DNA of 12,631 nt from Opitutia bacterium (GTDB taxonomy: Bacteria; Verrucomicrobiota; Verrucomicrobiia; Opitutales; JANYEO01). Every line of letters starts with the position of its first letter. The stretch's first letter is position 1. The DNA is taken from the NCBI GenBank assembly GCA_025363025.1, contig JANYEO010000001.1, positions 1 through 12,631 of the forward strand, read 5' to 3'. The notes beneath the pieces were generated by a model. The model saw nothing but the letters and a program-made list of their open reading frames with translations, did not search any database and was not told the DNA's origin. Position numbers and translations under genes: made by a program. Below are positions 5,577 to 12,631 of the stretch, piece after piece.

Positions 5577-6203
5577 TTACTGGGAAAATTTTGCTTCAGG
5601 GAGCTCATAATCAAGCTTCAAACTTAATAGATAATCCACCAATAGACGGGCCCTATCAGTTGGAACAATTTCATAACCCTCGGCCGGTGCCATAGCATAG
5701 CCAGGAGGGAAACGTAGCGCATCAGCAGAAGGTACTTCCCCTACTCTGCGCGTCTCATACAAATAACTAAAAGGAGTCATTATAGACCCTGGAGAAGTTA
5801 TCTGAGGATCATATAAATGCAAATGATGCCAATCTGCACTGGTTAAACGTTGGCCTACGTTCATTAAATCCGGCCCAGTACGCATTGTCCCTAATAAGAC
5901 GCGTTTTTGCCAAATATAATCCCGTGGTACACTTTGACGGTCCCCCCAGCCTCGCTCAAAATCTGCACCAAAACCCTTCATCCGCGGCTGCTGAGAGTGG
6001 CAATAAATACAACCAAGCCGAATATATTCCTGCTTGCCTTGCTCTGCTTGGCCGGTTGGGCGCCGAGGGTAAGTTAACTCACCTTCTTCTATGGCTGCTG
6101 GCCTCAAGCTACCCAATTGCAACTGGCTGCTTAAAATAAGCCCCGTCCAAGAAAAAGCTAAACAGAAAAATATTCCGCAGAAAAGGAGTGGTAAGTTTTT
6201 CAT
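5577..6203 (-). CDS. ccoO: cbb3-type cytochrome c oxidase subunit II, monoheme
   Basis: CcoO is the membrane-anchored monoheme cytochrome that feeds electrons into CcoN. The 208-residue protein has an N-terminal anchor (about 5-26), the haem c site CIYCH (C65, C68, H69) followed by SQQPR, the signature blocks PRDYIWQKRVLLGTMRTGPD (93-112) and DWHHLHLYDPQ (124-134), and the probable axial methionine M142. The last block reads IMTPFSYL, where many CcoO proteins have MPxF or MPxY. The ATG at 6203 follows the ccoN stop by 16 nt and is preceded by GGAG with 7 nt spacing, one of the two clear ribosome-binding sites in the window. The family assignment is firm. Confidence 0.95.
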   Translation of the reverse strand: MKNLPLLFCGIFFCLAFSWTGLILSSQLQLGSLRPAAIEEGELTYPRRPTGQAEQGKQEYIRLGCIYCHSQQPRMKGFGADFERGWGDRQSVPRDYIWQKRVLLGTMRTGPDLMNVGQRLTSADWHHLHLYDPQITSPGSIMTPFSYLYETRRVGEVPSADALRFPPGYAMAPAEGYEIVPTDRARLLVDYLLSLKLDYELPEAKFSQ

Positions 6204-6210
6204 TCGCTAT

Positions 6211-6214
6211 CTCC
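6211..6214 (-). promoter_or_regulatory. Shine-Dalgarno site of ccoO
   Basis: The minus strand reads GGAG here, 7 nt before the ccoO ATG, within the 16-nt ccoN-ccoO gap. It supports that start and contrasts with the SD-less genes around it. Confidence 0.65.
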
Positions 6215-6219
6215 AGTAT

Positions 6220-7704
6220 TTAGTCCTGCTGGTCGGTGGCAGCCTCTTTTTTCCAAAAGAGAGGAATCAATGTTGGCCCCTCATGTGCAAAAGCTTCGCT
6301 GCGCCGACACAACATCCAGATAAAATTCACAAAAAAAGCCACATGCCCAGACGCTAAAAGCACGCCCGAAACACTACGGGCCTTTAGCCAAGGTACAGTG
6401 TTTTTCACCACTTGAAGAAAAAGTATATCAGGCGTATTCATCTCCACCCCTTGAATCCACCCACCAATATGGAGCGCAACTGCCATCAACGTAATACCAA
6501 GCGCTGCACACCAAAAGTGAATCCTAATAAGGCATGCAGAGGGCCATTCTCTATTTAACAATCGCGGCATCATATAGTATATAGAACCAAACATCACCAT
6601 GGTGAAGAAGCCATACGCCCCATGATGGGCATGCCCCACTACAGCATGAGTAAAGTGCGTCACCTGGCTTACTTCACGCAAAGCCATAGTAGAGCCAATA
6701 AGGCTAGAAAGCGTATAAGACATCGCGCCAAATACCACAAACCTCAGCGTAGGGCTTTGCCAAACACTTTTAAAATGCCCAACTGTCGTCATATGATGAT
6801 TAATAGCCGTCACAATAACCGGAATAACCATCATCACACTCGCAACAGTGCCGGCCGAAATTACCCAGACAGGAATGGGCCCCCCAATTAAGTGGTGCAT
6901 GCCCGCCCAATTATAAAAGAGCGCCAAACTCCAAAAACCCAATAAAGATAAATAATAACTACGAATCGGCACCCCGAGTACTTTAGGCAAGAAATAATAA
7001 GCGGCCGCAACCCCAATCGGAGTAAACCAAAGGCCTAAAGCATTATGACCAAACCACCAATTAGTAATGGCTTGAACCGTCCCTAAAGCCGGCTCGAAAA
7101 AAATCATAATTTGGACAATTGTATAAAGCCACGGAAACCAAAACAAAGCGGCCAATATATACCACTGGGAAACATACACATGCTCAGATTTTTTATAAGC
7201 AAAAGCAAGTACACCCCATGCCCCAATCAAAACATACGAGACAGCTAATAAAGGCGCTACGTAAGTCGGCATCTCTAACCACTCAACTGAGGTGATGTCA
7301 CCTCGCAAAATACCGAAAATCCCAACAGTTAAGCCAATATTCCAAAAAATAGCAGCTATCAGCAAAAGCCCCCCGTGCCGAATTTCCGCCCGACACAAGC
7401 GAGCCATGATCCAAATTGCAACTGCAAAGGCCGCGTTATTACCCCAACCAAAAGCCACTGCATTTAAATGTGCCGAGCGAATACGCCCAAAAGTCAACCA
7501 CTCCCAGCAAGGCAATAAACTCGGCGAATGAAGGCTAAACGACGTTAATAAAGCAAAAACAGTCCCTATTAAAAGCCAAACAAGCGCTGCTGTAAAAAAG
7601 AATAAGCAAACAAACCGTAATGAAGCATCAATGCGCGTAAGCGATAATTGATCTCGTATGGCTAAAGGACCAAGCACGTCATCTGAAGAAGCCGGTAGTT
7701 GCAT
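6220..7704 (-). CDS. ccoN: cbb3-type cytochrome c oxidase subunit I (catalytic)
   Basis: This is the 494-residue haem-copper subunit, with roughly twelve membrane spans, which reduces O2 to water. Ligands are visible: H79 in RSAHLNAVAFGWG for low-spin haem b; H220 in WWFGHNALG, with H270 and H271 in YNWAGMHHL, for CuB; Y264, six residues before the first of these histidines, in the place of the cross-linked tyrosine of helix VII in cbb3 enzymes; and H358 and H360 in VVGHAHHGAYG for the high-spin and low-spin haems. The complete ligand set predicts an active enzyme. cbb3 enzymes have high oxygen affinity, so the organism probably respires at low oxygen. The gene lies between ccoS (8-nt gap) and ccoO (16-nt gap). 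The ATG at 7704 has no Shine-Dalgarno sequence. NO reductase NorB is an alternative family, but the Tyr264 position and the adjacent CcoO make it unlikely. Confidence 0.96.
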   Translation of the reverse strand: MQLPASSDDVLGPLAIRDQLSLTRIDASLRFVCLFFFTAALVWLLIGTVFALLTSFSLHSPSLLPCWEWLTFGRIRSAHLNAVAFGWGNNAAFAVAIWIMARLCRAEIRHGGLLLIAAIFWNIGLTVGIFGILRGDITSVEWLEMPTYVAPLLAVSYVLIGAWGVLAFAYKKSEHVYVSQWYILAALFWFPWLYTIVQIMIFFEPALGTVQAITNWWFGHNALGLWFTPIGVAAAYYFLPKVLGVPIRSYYLSLLGFWSLALFYNWAGMHHLIGGPIPVWVISAGTVASVMMVIPVIVTAINHHMTTVGHFKSVWQSPTLRFVVFGAMSYTLSSLIGSTMALREVSQVTHFTHAVVGHAHHGAYGFFTMVMFGSIYYMMPRLLNREWPSACLIRIHFWCAALGITLMAVALHIGGWIQGVEMNTPDILFLQVVKNTVPWLKARSVSGVLLASGHVAFFVNFIWMLCRRSEAFAHEGPTLIPLFWKKEAATDQQD

Positions 7705-7712
7705 AAAGTCTA

Positions 7713-7928
7713 TTATTTATTAGAAATTTTAGAATTCACAGACATTTTCCCAGGGAAATAATCTGTATGAGTACCCTCAGGTTCTTCTTCTGTAAAAATA
7801 GCCCGGGCCTGCTCATCGAATTTTTGAAAATGGCCATTACGAACTGCCCAAACAAGGGCACTAATCCCGGAACTAAAAAAGAAAATTCCAAGAAAAACAA
7901 TGAACGTAAGACAATAATTCCATTCCAT
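7713..7928 (-). CDS. ccoS: cbb3 oxidase maturation protein CcoS-like
   Basis: This is a small one-span membrane protein of 71 residues from the ATG at 7928. The span is about 6-28, followed by WAVRNGHFQKFDEQARAIF (27-45) and an acidic TEEEPEG. That block matches the CcoS pattern in which an FLWAVRSGQ-type sequence is followed by a D/E-rich patch and an RILFDD-like end. CcoS is needed to insert cofactors into CcoN in proteobacteria. The C-terminal tail (THTDYFPGKMSVNSKISNK) is longer than in many CcoS proteins, and the residues are diverged. CcoS normally sits with ccoGHI; here it lies directly before ccoN and no ccoG, ccoH or ccoI is visible. An in-frame TTG at 7934 would add two residues. 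A structural CcoQ-type role is the main alternative. An overlapping frame at 7736-7951 is its shadow. Confidence 0.72.
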   Translation of the reverse strand: MEWNYCLTFIVFLGIFFFSSGISALVWAVRNGHFQKFDEQARAIFTEEEPEGTHTDYFPGKMSVNSKISNK

Positions 7929-7952
7929 GAGCAATAATATATGAAATTCAAA

Positions 7953-8285
7953 TCATTGCCCCAGTACAGGCACTGAAATAGGTTTATTTTTTTCTGTTAC
8001 CAGTATGTCCATTGCTCGCGTAATCGGCAGACGCACAGTGCCATTTTTTTCGTCTACCCAAGCATAACTATACGCTGCCTTCTTAACTTTAGCCTGCGTT
8101 TCAGCAAGAATAGCTAAACGCTCATCAATGCGGACTTGATCAATCCGAAAGTTATGGCGCGAAGGCACGTAGACAATGCACAAAATAATGGCAAAAATAA
8201 GGAAAAACCCAATCGTACCAATAAAAGAAGCCCAGGGAAACTGATCCCCTATTTTTGAAACACCAACTGCATGTGATTGAGACAT
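7953..8285 (-). CDS. Small single-span membrane protein between ACIII and cbb3 genes
   Basis: I have no firm family name. The 110-residue protein has one clear membrane span (about 18-40), no haem motif and no cysteine pair. The outer part starts RHNFRIDQVRIDERLAILAE and ends in a conserved-looking block: YSYAWVDEKNGTVRLPITRAMDIL (73-95). I recall similar blocks (W-V-D, then G-x-x-R-I-P-I, then A-M-x-L-L) in small proteins beside ACIII or oxidase genes of Verrucomicrobia and Planctomycetes. Its place, 11 nt after actF and 24 nt before ccoS, suggests an extra subunit or assembly factor of ACIII, of the oxidase, or of a supercomplex joining them. The ATG at 8285 has no Shine-Dalgarno sequence. 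The reading frame is real given the packed operon; the role is inference. Confidence 0.8.
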   Translation of the reverse strand: MSQSHAVGVSKIGDQFPWASFIGTIGFFLIFAIILCIVYVPSRHNFRIDQVRIDERLAILAETQAKVKKAAYSYAWVDEKNGTVRLPITRAMDILVTEKNKPISVPVLGQ

Positions 8286-8296
8286 AGTACTATAGC

Positions 8297-9571
8297 TTAT
8301 TCGTGGTGATGAATAGATAAATTAATACGCGGATCACGAATAGGAATCGGCGCTGCTTTCGGCAAACTTTTCAAAAAGGCCCATACACAAACCCCGCCAA
8401 CCCCGACAATAGCCGCGATATCTGCCAGCGTTATCGAAAACTCATTCACTACATACCCAACAACATTATCCGCAACGGTTTGCGAAGGCAGTATGTTATA
8501 ATAAAGATCGATAATATGAAAAGCCAATATCCAGAAAGCAATAAACAGAAAGCGATGAGGCGTAACTTTATTTTTATAGAATAATAGATAGAAGAAAGGC
8601 ACCAAAAAATAACCGGCCACAAGCCCCCATAAACCAACCAGCCACCACGTATTCTGCTCCCAATTAGCATTCAGCTCGCGAATGTTGTACCAAAAGGTTT
8701 CTTCTGGGATATTCGCATTATAAATTAAGAAATACTGGCAAAAGCTAATATAGGCCCAGAAAACGGTGAAGGCAAAACAAAGGCTCCCTAAATCATAGCG
8801 ATGGGCCTTATTATACAACCCTTTTAAATGCCCGCGGGTAGATAAGAAATAACAAATAACAACGGTTGCAGCAAGCCCCGCCCTCATCGAAGTCGCAAAA
8901 AACCATACCCCGTACATGGTCGAAAACCAGTGATATGAAAGACTCATATAAAAGTCAAAAACAGCAAAAGTCGTTACCACCGCACATAAAGGAAGACCGG
9001 CTGCAGAAAAATTGTGAGCCCTATGTGTCCAGGCAAGCACAGGGTCCTTCTCCTGAACAAAAGAGCAATGGCGCAAAATAGCTGACATACCGCACCATAC
9101 CACAAAATACCCAATCACCCGGTAAAAGAAAAACCCTTTGTTAAGAAAGGCTTCTTTACTATGATACAAAACATCTTCCGAAACCATCTGCCCTCCTGGC
9201 AAAATATACTCTGGGTCCAGCCAGTGCCAAATAAGACCTGGTTTATTCGAGAAACAAGCAATCAAAAATAAAGGTAAAAAAACCAAAGCAAGATACGGAA
9301 AAGCAGCCAGTGCATGCTCAAGTTGACGCCGAATAATAATGGGCCAACTCGCACCAAAAACATGCCAAATCATAATGATAAACAACATGCCAACGCCAAT
9401 CGAAAACCAGACGGAAAACCCAAGAAGCCAGCTCATCACCGGGCGAGAATCATTCAATAAAAAGCCTTGATAACCTTGATAGCCGGCAAAACCAAGGCCT
9501 AAAAACCCTATTAAAAGGGCAAAAAAAGCAACTGAAGGACCTTTTGTTTGTTGGTCTGTAGAAGGTGACAT
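8297..9571 (-). CDS. actF: Alternative complex III membrane subunit ActF
   Basis: ActF is the second large quinol-side membrane subunit of ACIII, distantly related to NrfD/ActC. About ten hydrophobic spans are visible, beginning near residue 14. Markers include FSIGVGMLFIIMIWHVFGAS followed by WPIIIRRQLEHALA, the lumen-side WHWLDP, and the helix FDFYMSLSYHWFSTMYGVWF. The position after actC-actD-actE matches the canonical ACIII order. The protein ends in a short polar tail with SIHHHE. I chose the ATG at 9571 (424 residues); a GTG at 9589 adds six residues (MSSSLP), and neither has a Shine-Dalgarno sequence. The gene lies 11 nt before the 110-residue membrane protein. Confidence 0.88.
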   Translation of the reverse strand: MSPSTDQQTKGPSVAFFALLIGFLGLGFAGYQGYQGFLLNDSRPVMSWLLGFSVWFSIGVGMLFIIMIWHVFGASWPIIIRRQLEHALAAFPYLALVFLPLFLIACFSNKPGLIWHWLDPEYILPGGQMVSEDVLYHSKEAFLNKGFFFYRVIGYFVVWCGMSAILRHCSFVQEKDPVLAWTHRAHNFSAAGLPLCAVVTTFAVFDFYMSLSYHWFSTMYGVWFFATSMRAGLAATVVICYFLSTRGHLKGLYNKAHRYDLGSLCFAFTVFWAYISFCQYFLIYNANIPEETFWYNIRELNANWEQNTWWLVGLWGLVAGYFLVPFFYLLFYKNKVTPHRFLFIAFWILAFHIIDLYYNILPSQTVADNVVGYVVNEFSITLADIAAIVGVGGVCVWAFLKSLPKAAPIPIRDPRINLSIHHHE

Positions 9572-9609
9572 GGGTAAAGAGGAGCTCACGGTGCAGTTCG
9601 TTAAAATTA

Positions 9610-10266
9610 TTATAGACCTAAATCCGCGCGATGCTCAGAGGGAACGTCGGAAACAGGAGCATGGGCTGCGAGCTGTAAAGCACGCACATAAGCGATAATG
9701 GCCCAACGGTCCTCTACTTTTAATTTATCACCATACCCTAACATGGTATTTTTGCCATGGGTAATAGTGTTAAAAATTTCGCCTTCCGTCATATTACGCA
9801 AGCGATCATCATGGTAAGACGGTGTAGCCACCATACCATACTGCTTCGTAATACCATTGCCATCGCCCAATACTCCATGACAAGCGGAGCAATAAATTGT
9901 GAATTTTTGTTGCCCAAGCTCTAGCAGCCCATGCGTTATTGCAACAGGGAAACCACTATAGAAAGATTCATCAGCATTTTTCCCACTGTATAAAATAGGA
10001 TTGAGTGCCGGTTGATATGCGTAAGCCCCACTAAAAGTCACCGCTTCATTTAAGCCACTGCCACGAGGAACCGTCCCGGTCACAACGGGGCGATCGTTAC
10101 GATGGTCCGCAAAGAAATGGTTTTCACCCTGAGGCTTATATTTATCCTGAAAATCCATATCAGGAAAAACATAGATAGGGGGCTGCGTTGACTTTACTCC
10201 ACGAACCCATAAAAAGGAAACCGTTGTTACGCAAACCAGGCAAAATATTCCGAGGAAGATACGCAT
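9610..10266 (-). CDS. actE: Alternative complex III monoheme cytochrome c subunit ActE
   Basis: The protein has 218 residues. An N-terminal hydrophobic helix (about 2-21) serves as signal or anchor. An ActE-like lead segment follows (QPPIYVFPDMDFQDKYKPQ, ENHFFADHRNDRPVVTGTVP, then RG), and then a cytochrome c domain with CSACH (C126, C129, H130) and a probable axial M175 in NTMLGYGDK. It carries electrons from the ActB FeS clusters or the pentaheme ActA to the acceptor, here presumably the cbb3 oxidase. ActE is a lipoprotein in studied ACIII enzymes; here the only N-terminal cysteines (C9, C12) lie inside the hydrophobic stretch (FCLVC) without a good lipobox, so it may be held by an uncleaved helix. 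It begins 4 nt after the actD stop. Confidence 0.92.
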   Translation of the reverse strand: MRIFLGIFCLVCVTTVSFLWVRGVKSTQPPIYVFPDMDFQDKYKPQGENHFFADHRNDRPVVTGTVPRGSGLNEAVTFSGAYAYQPALNPILYSGKNADESFYSGFPVAITHGLLELGQQKFTIYCSACHGVLGDGNGITKQYGMVATPSYHDDRLRNMTEGEIFNTITHGKNTMLGYGDKLKVEDRWAIIAYVRALQLAAHAPVSDVPSEHRADLGL

Positions 10267-10270
10267 CGTA

Positions 10271-10813
10271 TTATTGCTCTATCAAAGTGATGTCTTGTCC
10301 GCCTAAACCAGAAAGAAAACTATGCGTTTTTTCTGCATCAAAGTGAGGGTCTTCAGCTTCAATCAAGACGAGAAAAGTATCATCCATCGCACTGGCAAAG
10401 CGCGGGTGATCAAAAATTGGATGATGGTGCCGAGGAAGGCCATTATAAATAAACATTCCAAAAAATGTTCCAAACGCAGCAAAGAGAATGGTCAATTCAT
10501 AATGCACGGGAAATGGGAAAATAGGGCTCCAAAAAGGCTTCCCCCCTACTATAAGCGGATAATCATAAGCATTCATATACCACGTCATCAGGCAGCCCGT
10601 CATAAAACCCAACAGCCCGCCACACAGCGTCATACGTGGCAATGTACTGCGTTTAACCCCCATCGCATGGTCTAACCCATGAACGGGAAACGGTGTAAAA
10701 ACATCCCATTTCTTAAAACCCGCATCCCGAACTTTTTCTGCAGCATGATATACGGCAGGCGTCGTCTTAAAAGCGGCCACTAAGCCAAAAATCTTTTTTT
10801 CAACTGTATCCAT
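10271..10813 (-). CDS. actD: Alternative complex III subunit ActD (DUF3341)
   Basis: The protein has 180 residues. The start GLVAAFKTTPAVYHAAEKVR and then AGFKKWDVFTPFPVHGLDHA (32-50) is the DUF3341 pattern, with a soluble alpha/beta domain that senses or contacts other subunits. Two membrane helices follow (about 60-80 and 102-124), separated by a loop with PLIVGGKPFWSPIFPFPVHYE, which is highly typical of ActD. The soluble C-terminal part contains DDTFLVLIEAEDPHFD. ActD holds no cofactor and is thought to stabilise the ActC-ActF membrane part. It lies 5 nt after actC and 4 nt before actE. No Shine-Dalgarno sequence is seen. Confidence 0.94.
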   Translation of the reverse strand: MDTVEKKIFGLVAAFKTTPAVYHAAEKVRDAGFKKWDVFTPFPVHGLDHAMGVKRSTLPRMTLCGGLLGFMTGCLMTWYMNAYDYPLIVGGKPFWSPIFPFPVHYELTILFAAFGTFFGMFIYNGLPRHHHPIFDHPRFASAMDDTFLVLIEAEDPHFDAEKTHSFLSGLGGQDITLIEQ

Positions 10814-10818
10814 GACTT

Positions 10819-12255
10819 TTAATTTTCGACATTAAGGGTATGAGCTTTGCCATGCACATCTGCTTGCGGCATGACTGCTTTAACTTCTGCCATAGGCATC
10901 AACGGCAAAAAGCGAATAAAGAGAAGGAAGAGGGTCCCAAATACCCCAAAAGTCCCAAAGAACGTCGCAATATCAACAAATGTTGGAGAATAATAATTCC
11001 AGCTTGTAGGGAGAAAATCATTGGCCAGAGAGGTTACAATAATTACAAAACGCTCGAACCACATCCCAATATTAACGAAAATACAAATCCCCCAAACAAG
11101 TGCCACATTTCCACGAATAGCTTTAAACCAAAAAAGCTGCGGACTAATGACATTACAGGTAACCATGATCCAATACGCCCAGGCATAAGGCCCAAAAGCA
11201 CGGTTGATAAAGGCAAACCCTTCGTACGGATTAGCGCCGTACCAAGCGATAAAAAACTCCATCGAATAAGCATAACCCACCATGCTGCCTGTGGCCAAAA
11301 TAATTTTGCACATGCAGTTGATATGATAAGGCGTAATCAAATCATGTAGACCAAAAATGGCTCGTAAAGGCAACATCAAGGTCAACACCATCCCAAATCC
11401 TGAAAAAATAGCCCCAGCAACGAAATACGGGGGGAAAATTGTCGTATGCCACCCTGGTAAAAGGGAAACGGCAAAGTCAAAAGACACAATCGTATGCACA
11501 GATAACACGAGCGGCGTCGAAAGCCCTGCTAACATTAAATACGCCATTTCATAATTACTCCAATGTCGATTAGACCCTCTCCACCCCATTGCCAATACCC
11601 CATAAAAATATTTACGCCATGTTTGGGTTGCACGGTCTCTGAGCACAGCCAGGTCAGGTACCATACCCATAAACCAGAAAAGTAAGGAAACGGTAAAATA
11701 AGTCGACACAGCAAACACGTCCCACTCGAGAGGACTTCTAAATTGAGGCCAAATAGAATTAGACGTGGGAATTGGTAAAAGCCACCACACAAACCACACC
11801 CGTCCAACGTGAAAAATAGGGTAAATACCAGCGCAGCAAACCGCAAAAATCGTCATAGCCTCGGCCGCACGATTAATGGAGGTCCGCCAACGTTGCTTTA
11901 AAAGACACAAAATAGCAGAAATAAGCGTACCTGCATGCCCAATACCAATCCAAAAAACAAAGTTAACAATGTCCCACGCCCAATAGACAGGTCGTGTTTC
12001 ACCCCAAACGCCTACCCCTGTAGAAACAAGGTAGGTAAGACCAGCAAAAGTAAATAAAGCCAAAAAAGCCGATACACCGAAACAAACCCACCACCAACGA
12101 GGGGTGCTATCTTCGACGATACGACAGATTTTCTCCGTAACCCAGTGAAAATCACGGTTATTCGAAACCAACGGATGCGTTGGCATCGGCACCGGAGCCA
12201 CTTGAGCCATGACTTCGCGGGAGGGTGTATGAACTCCTTCTACAGAATGCGACAT
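10819..12255 (-). CDS. actC: Alternative complex III membrane subunit ActC (NrfD/PsrC-like)
   Basis: ActC is the main quinol-binding subunit of ACIII. The 478-residue protein has about ten membrane helices in the inner membrane. Typical elements are WVCFGVSAFLALF near 56-68, WIGIGHAGTLISAILCLL (102-119) with H107 in the region that binds quinol in NrfD-like proteins, FHVGRVWFVWW (148-158), LPIPTSNSIWPQFRSPLEWD (160-179) and GMVPDLAVLRDR (197-208). These are characteristic of ActC rather than of PsrC or NrfD. The ATG at 12255 follows the actB stop by 27 nt and has no Shine-Dalgarno sequence. Length and helix pattern are complete, with no frameshift. Confidence 0.95.
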   Translation of the reverse strand: MSHSVEGVHTPSREVMAQVAPVPMPTHPLVSNNRDFHWVTEKICRIVEDSTPRWWWVCFGVSAFLALFTFAGLTYLVSTGVGVWGETRPVYWAWDIVNFVFWIGIGHAGTLISAILCLLKQRWRTSINRAAEAMTIFAVCCAGIYPIFHVGRVWFVWWLLPIPTSNSIWPQFRSPLEWDVFAVSTYFTVSLLFWFMGMVPDLAVLRDRATQTWRKYFYGVLAMGWRGSNRHWSNYEMAYLMLAGLSTPLVLSVHTIVSFDFAVSLLPGWHTTIFPPYFVAGAIFSGFGMVLTLMLPLRAIFGLHDLITPYHINCMCKIILATGSMVGYAYSMEFFIAWYGANPYEGFAFINRAFGPYAWAYWIMVTCNVISPQLFWFKAIRGNVALVWGICIFVNIGMWFERFVIIVTSLANDFLPTSWNYYSPTFVDIATFFGTFGVFGTLFLLFIRFLPLMPMAEVKAVMPQADVHGKAHTLNVEN

Positions 12256-12282
12256 AGTCTATTGATCAAATAGTAAAATTAT

Positions 12283-12631
12283 TTACGCGTGGTGCGCAGG
12301 TAAAGCGCCTTCATGCGCATGAGCGGAATGACCATAACGGCTTTCATATTCTACACGACTCAAGGGCTGGGTAGAATAATCAGGCATTTTGGGATTTGGA
12401 TTACGAAGCCTTGACAAATACATCGTGCGCGGCCGCACATTTAAGTAACCCAATACTGCATAAGCCCTATCAGAAGAACGGGCAACCGAAACTGCAGAGG
12501 TTGGATCTGCCACATCACCAAAGGTAATAGCTTCCGATGGGCAAACTTGCTGACAAGCGGATTTAATGGCACCATCAGGCACGTTTACATTATCAGAGCC
12601 CTTCGCAATCACTAGCTGCCGAATTTTAGCA
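12283..12631 (-). CDS. actB: Alternative complex III iron-sulfur subunit ActB, C-terminal end
   Basis: Only the last 115 codons are in the window; the frame stays open to the right edge, so no start codon should be assigned here. The visible part reads AKIRQLVIAKGSDNVNVPDG, then AIKSACQQVCPSEAITFGD, with a ferredoxin-type cysteine pair (CQQVCP) feeding one of the FeS clusters. It continues RAYAVLGYLNVRPRTMYLSR and then NPNPKMP, the usual C-terminal signature of ActB. ActB carries the FeS clusters (and a cofactor-free molybdopterin-enzyme-like domain) and passes electrons from the quinol site toward the haems. The tail is histidine-rich (HSAHAHEGALPAHHA). actC follows after 27 nt. actA and the N-terminal domain of actB are expected to the right. 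Confidence 0.93.
   Translation of the reverse strand, partial: AKIRQLVIAKGSDNVNVPDGAIKSACQQVCPSEAITFGDVADPTSAVSVARSSDRAYAVLGYLNVRPRTMYLSRLRNPNPKMPDYSTQPLSRVEYESRYGHSAHAHEGALPAHHA

Noticed and set aside
7705..7712. AATAGACT shared just before the ccoN and actC start codons
   Set aside because: Eight matching bases in two AT-rich leaders in the same operon can be chance; it is not seen before the other genes.

Overview
The window is part of a bacterial chromosome of moderate GC (mid-40s percent by eye). Every protein gene lies on the minus strand; only a tRNA-His gene is on the plus strand. The most telling features are an alternative complex III (ACIII) operon fused to a cbb3-type oxidase operon, a monoheme CcoP-like subunit, and a lysine-rich histone H1-like protein. 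My best guess is Verrucomicrobiota (Opitutae-like), or more loosely the PVC group. This rests on remembered family resemblance, not on a search.

Layout from right to left, in the direction of transcription. At 12631-4893 is one tightly packed respiratory operon: actB (3' end only), actC, actD, actE, actF, a 110-residue single-span membrane protein, ccoS, ccoN, ccoO and a ccoP-like gene. Gaps are 3-27 nt. It would encode a quinol-to-cytochrome c electron path (ACIII: FeS/molybdopterin-like ActA-B, NrfD-like ActC and ActF, cytochrome ActE) followed by a high-affinity haem-copper oxidase. ActA and most of ActB lie beyond the right edge.

Next, on the same strand, are a DUF374 acyltransferase (4108-4761), a 509-bp AT-rich gap with several inverted repeats (3599-4107), the H1-like gene with a clear intrinsic terminator (3201-3598), and a single-domain response regulator (2712-3140). 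Then come tRNA-His (GUG) on the plus strand with encoded CCA, a glyoxalase-II-like metallo-beta-lactamase-fold hydrolase (1761-2396), and the thiamine cluster thiM-thiE-thiD, in which thiD runs off the left edge.

The thi genes would phosphorylate thiazole (ThiM), phosphorylate hydroxymethylpyrimidine (ThiD) and condense the two (ThiE). No TPP riboswitch was seen upstream of thiM. Most genes lack a recognisable Shine-Dalgarno sequence; the MBL hydrolase and ccoO are the clear exceptions.

I found no mobile element, CRISPR array, phage gene or defence locus. The least explained parts are the 110-residue protein between ACIII and the oxidase, and the inverted-repeat cluster at 3864-3972.
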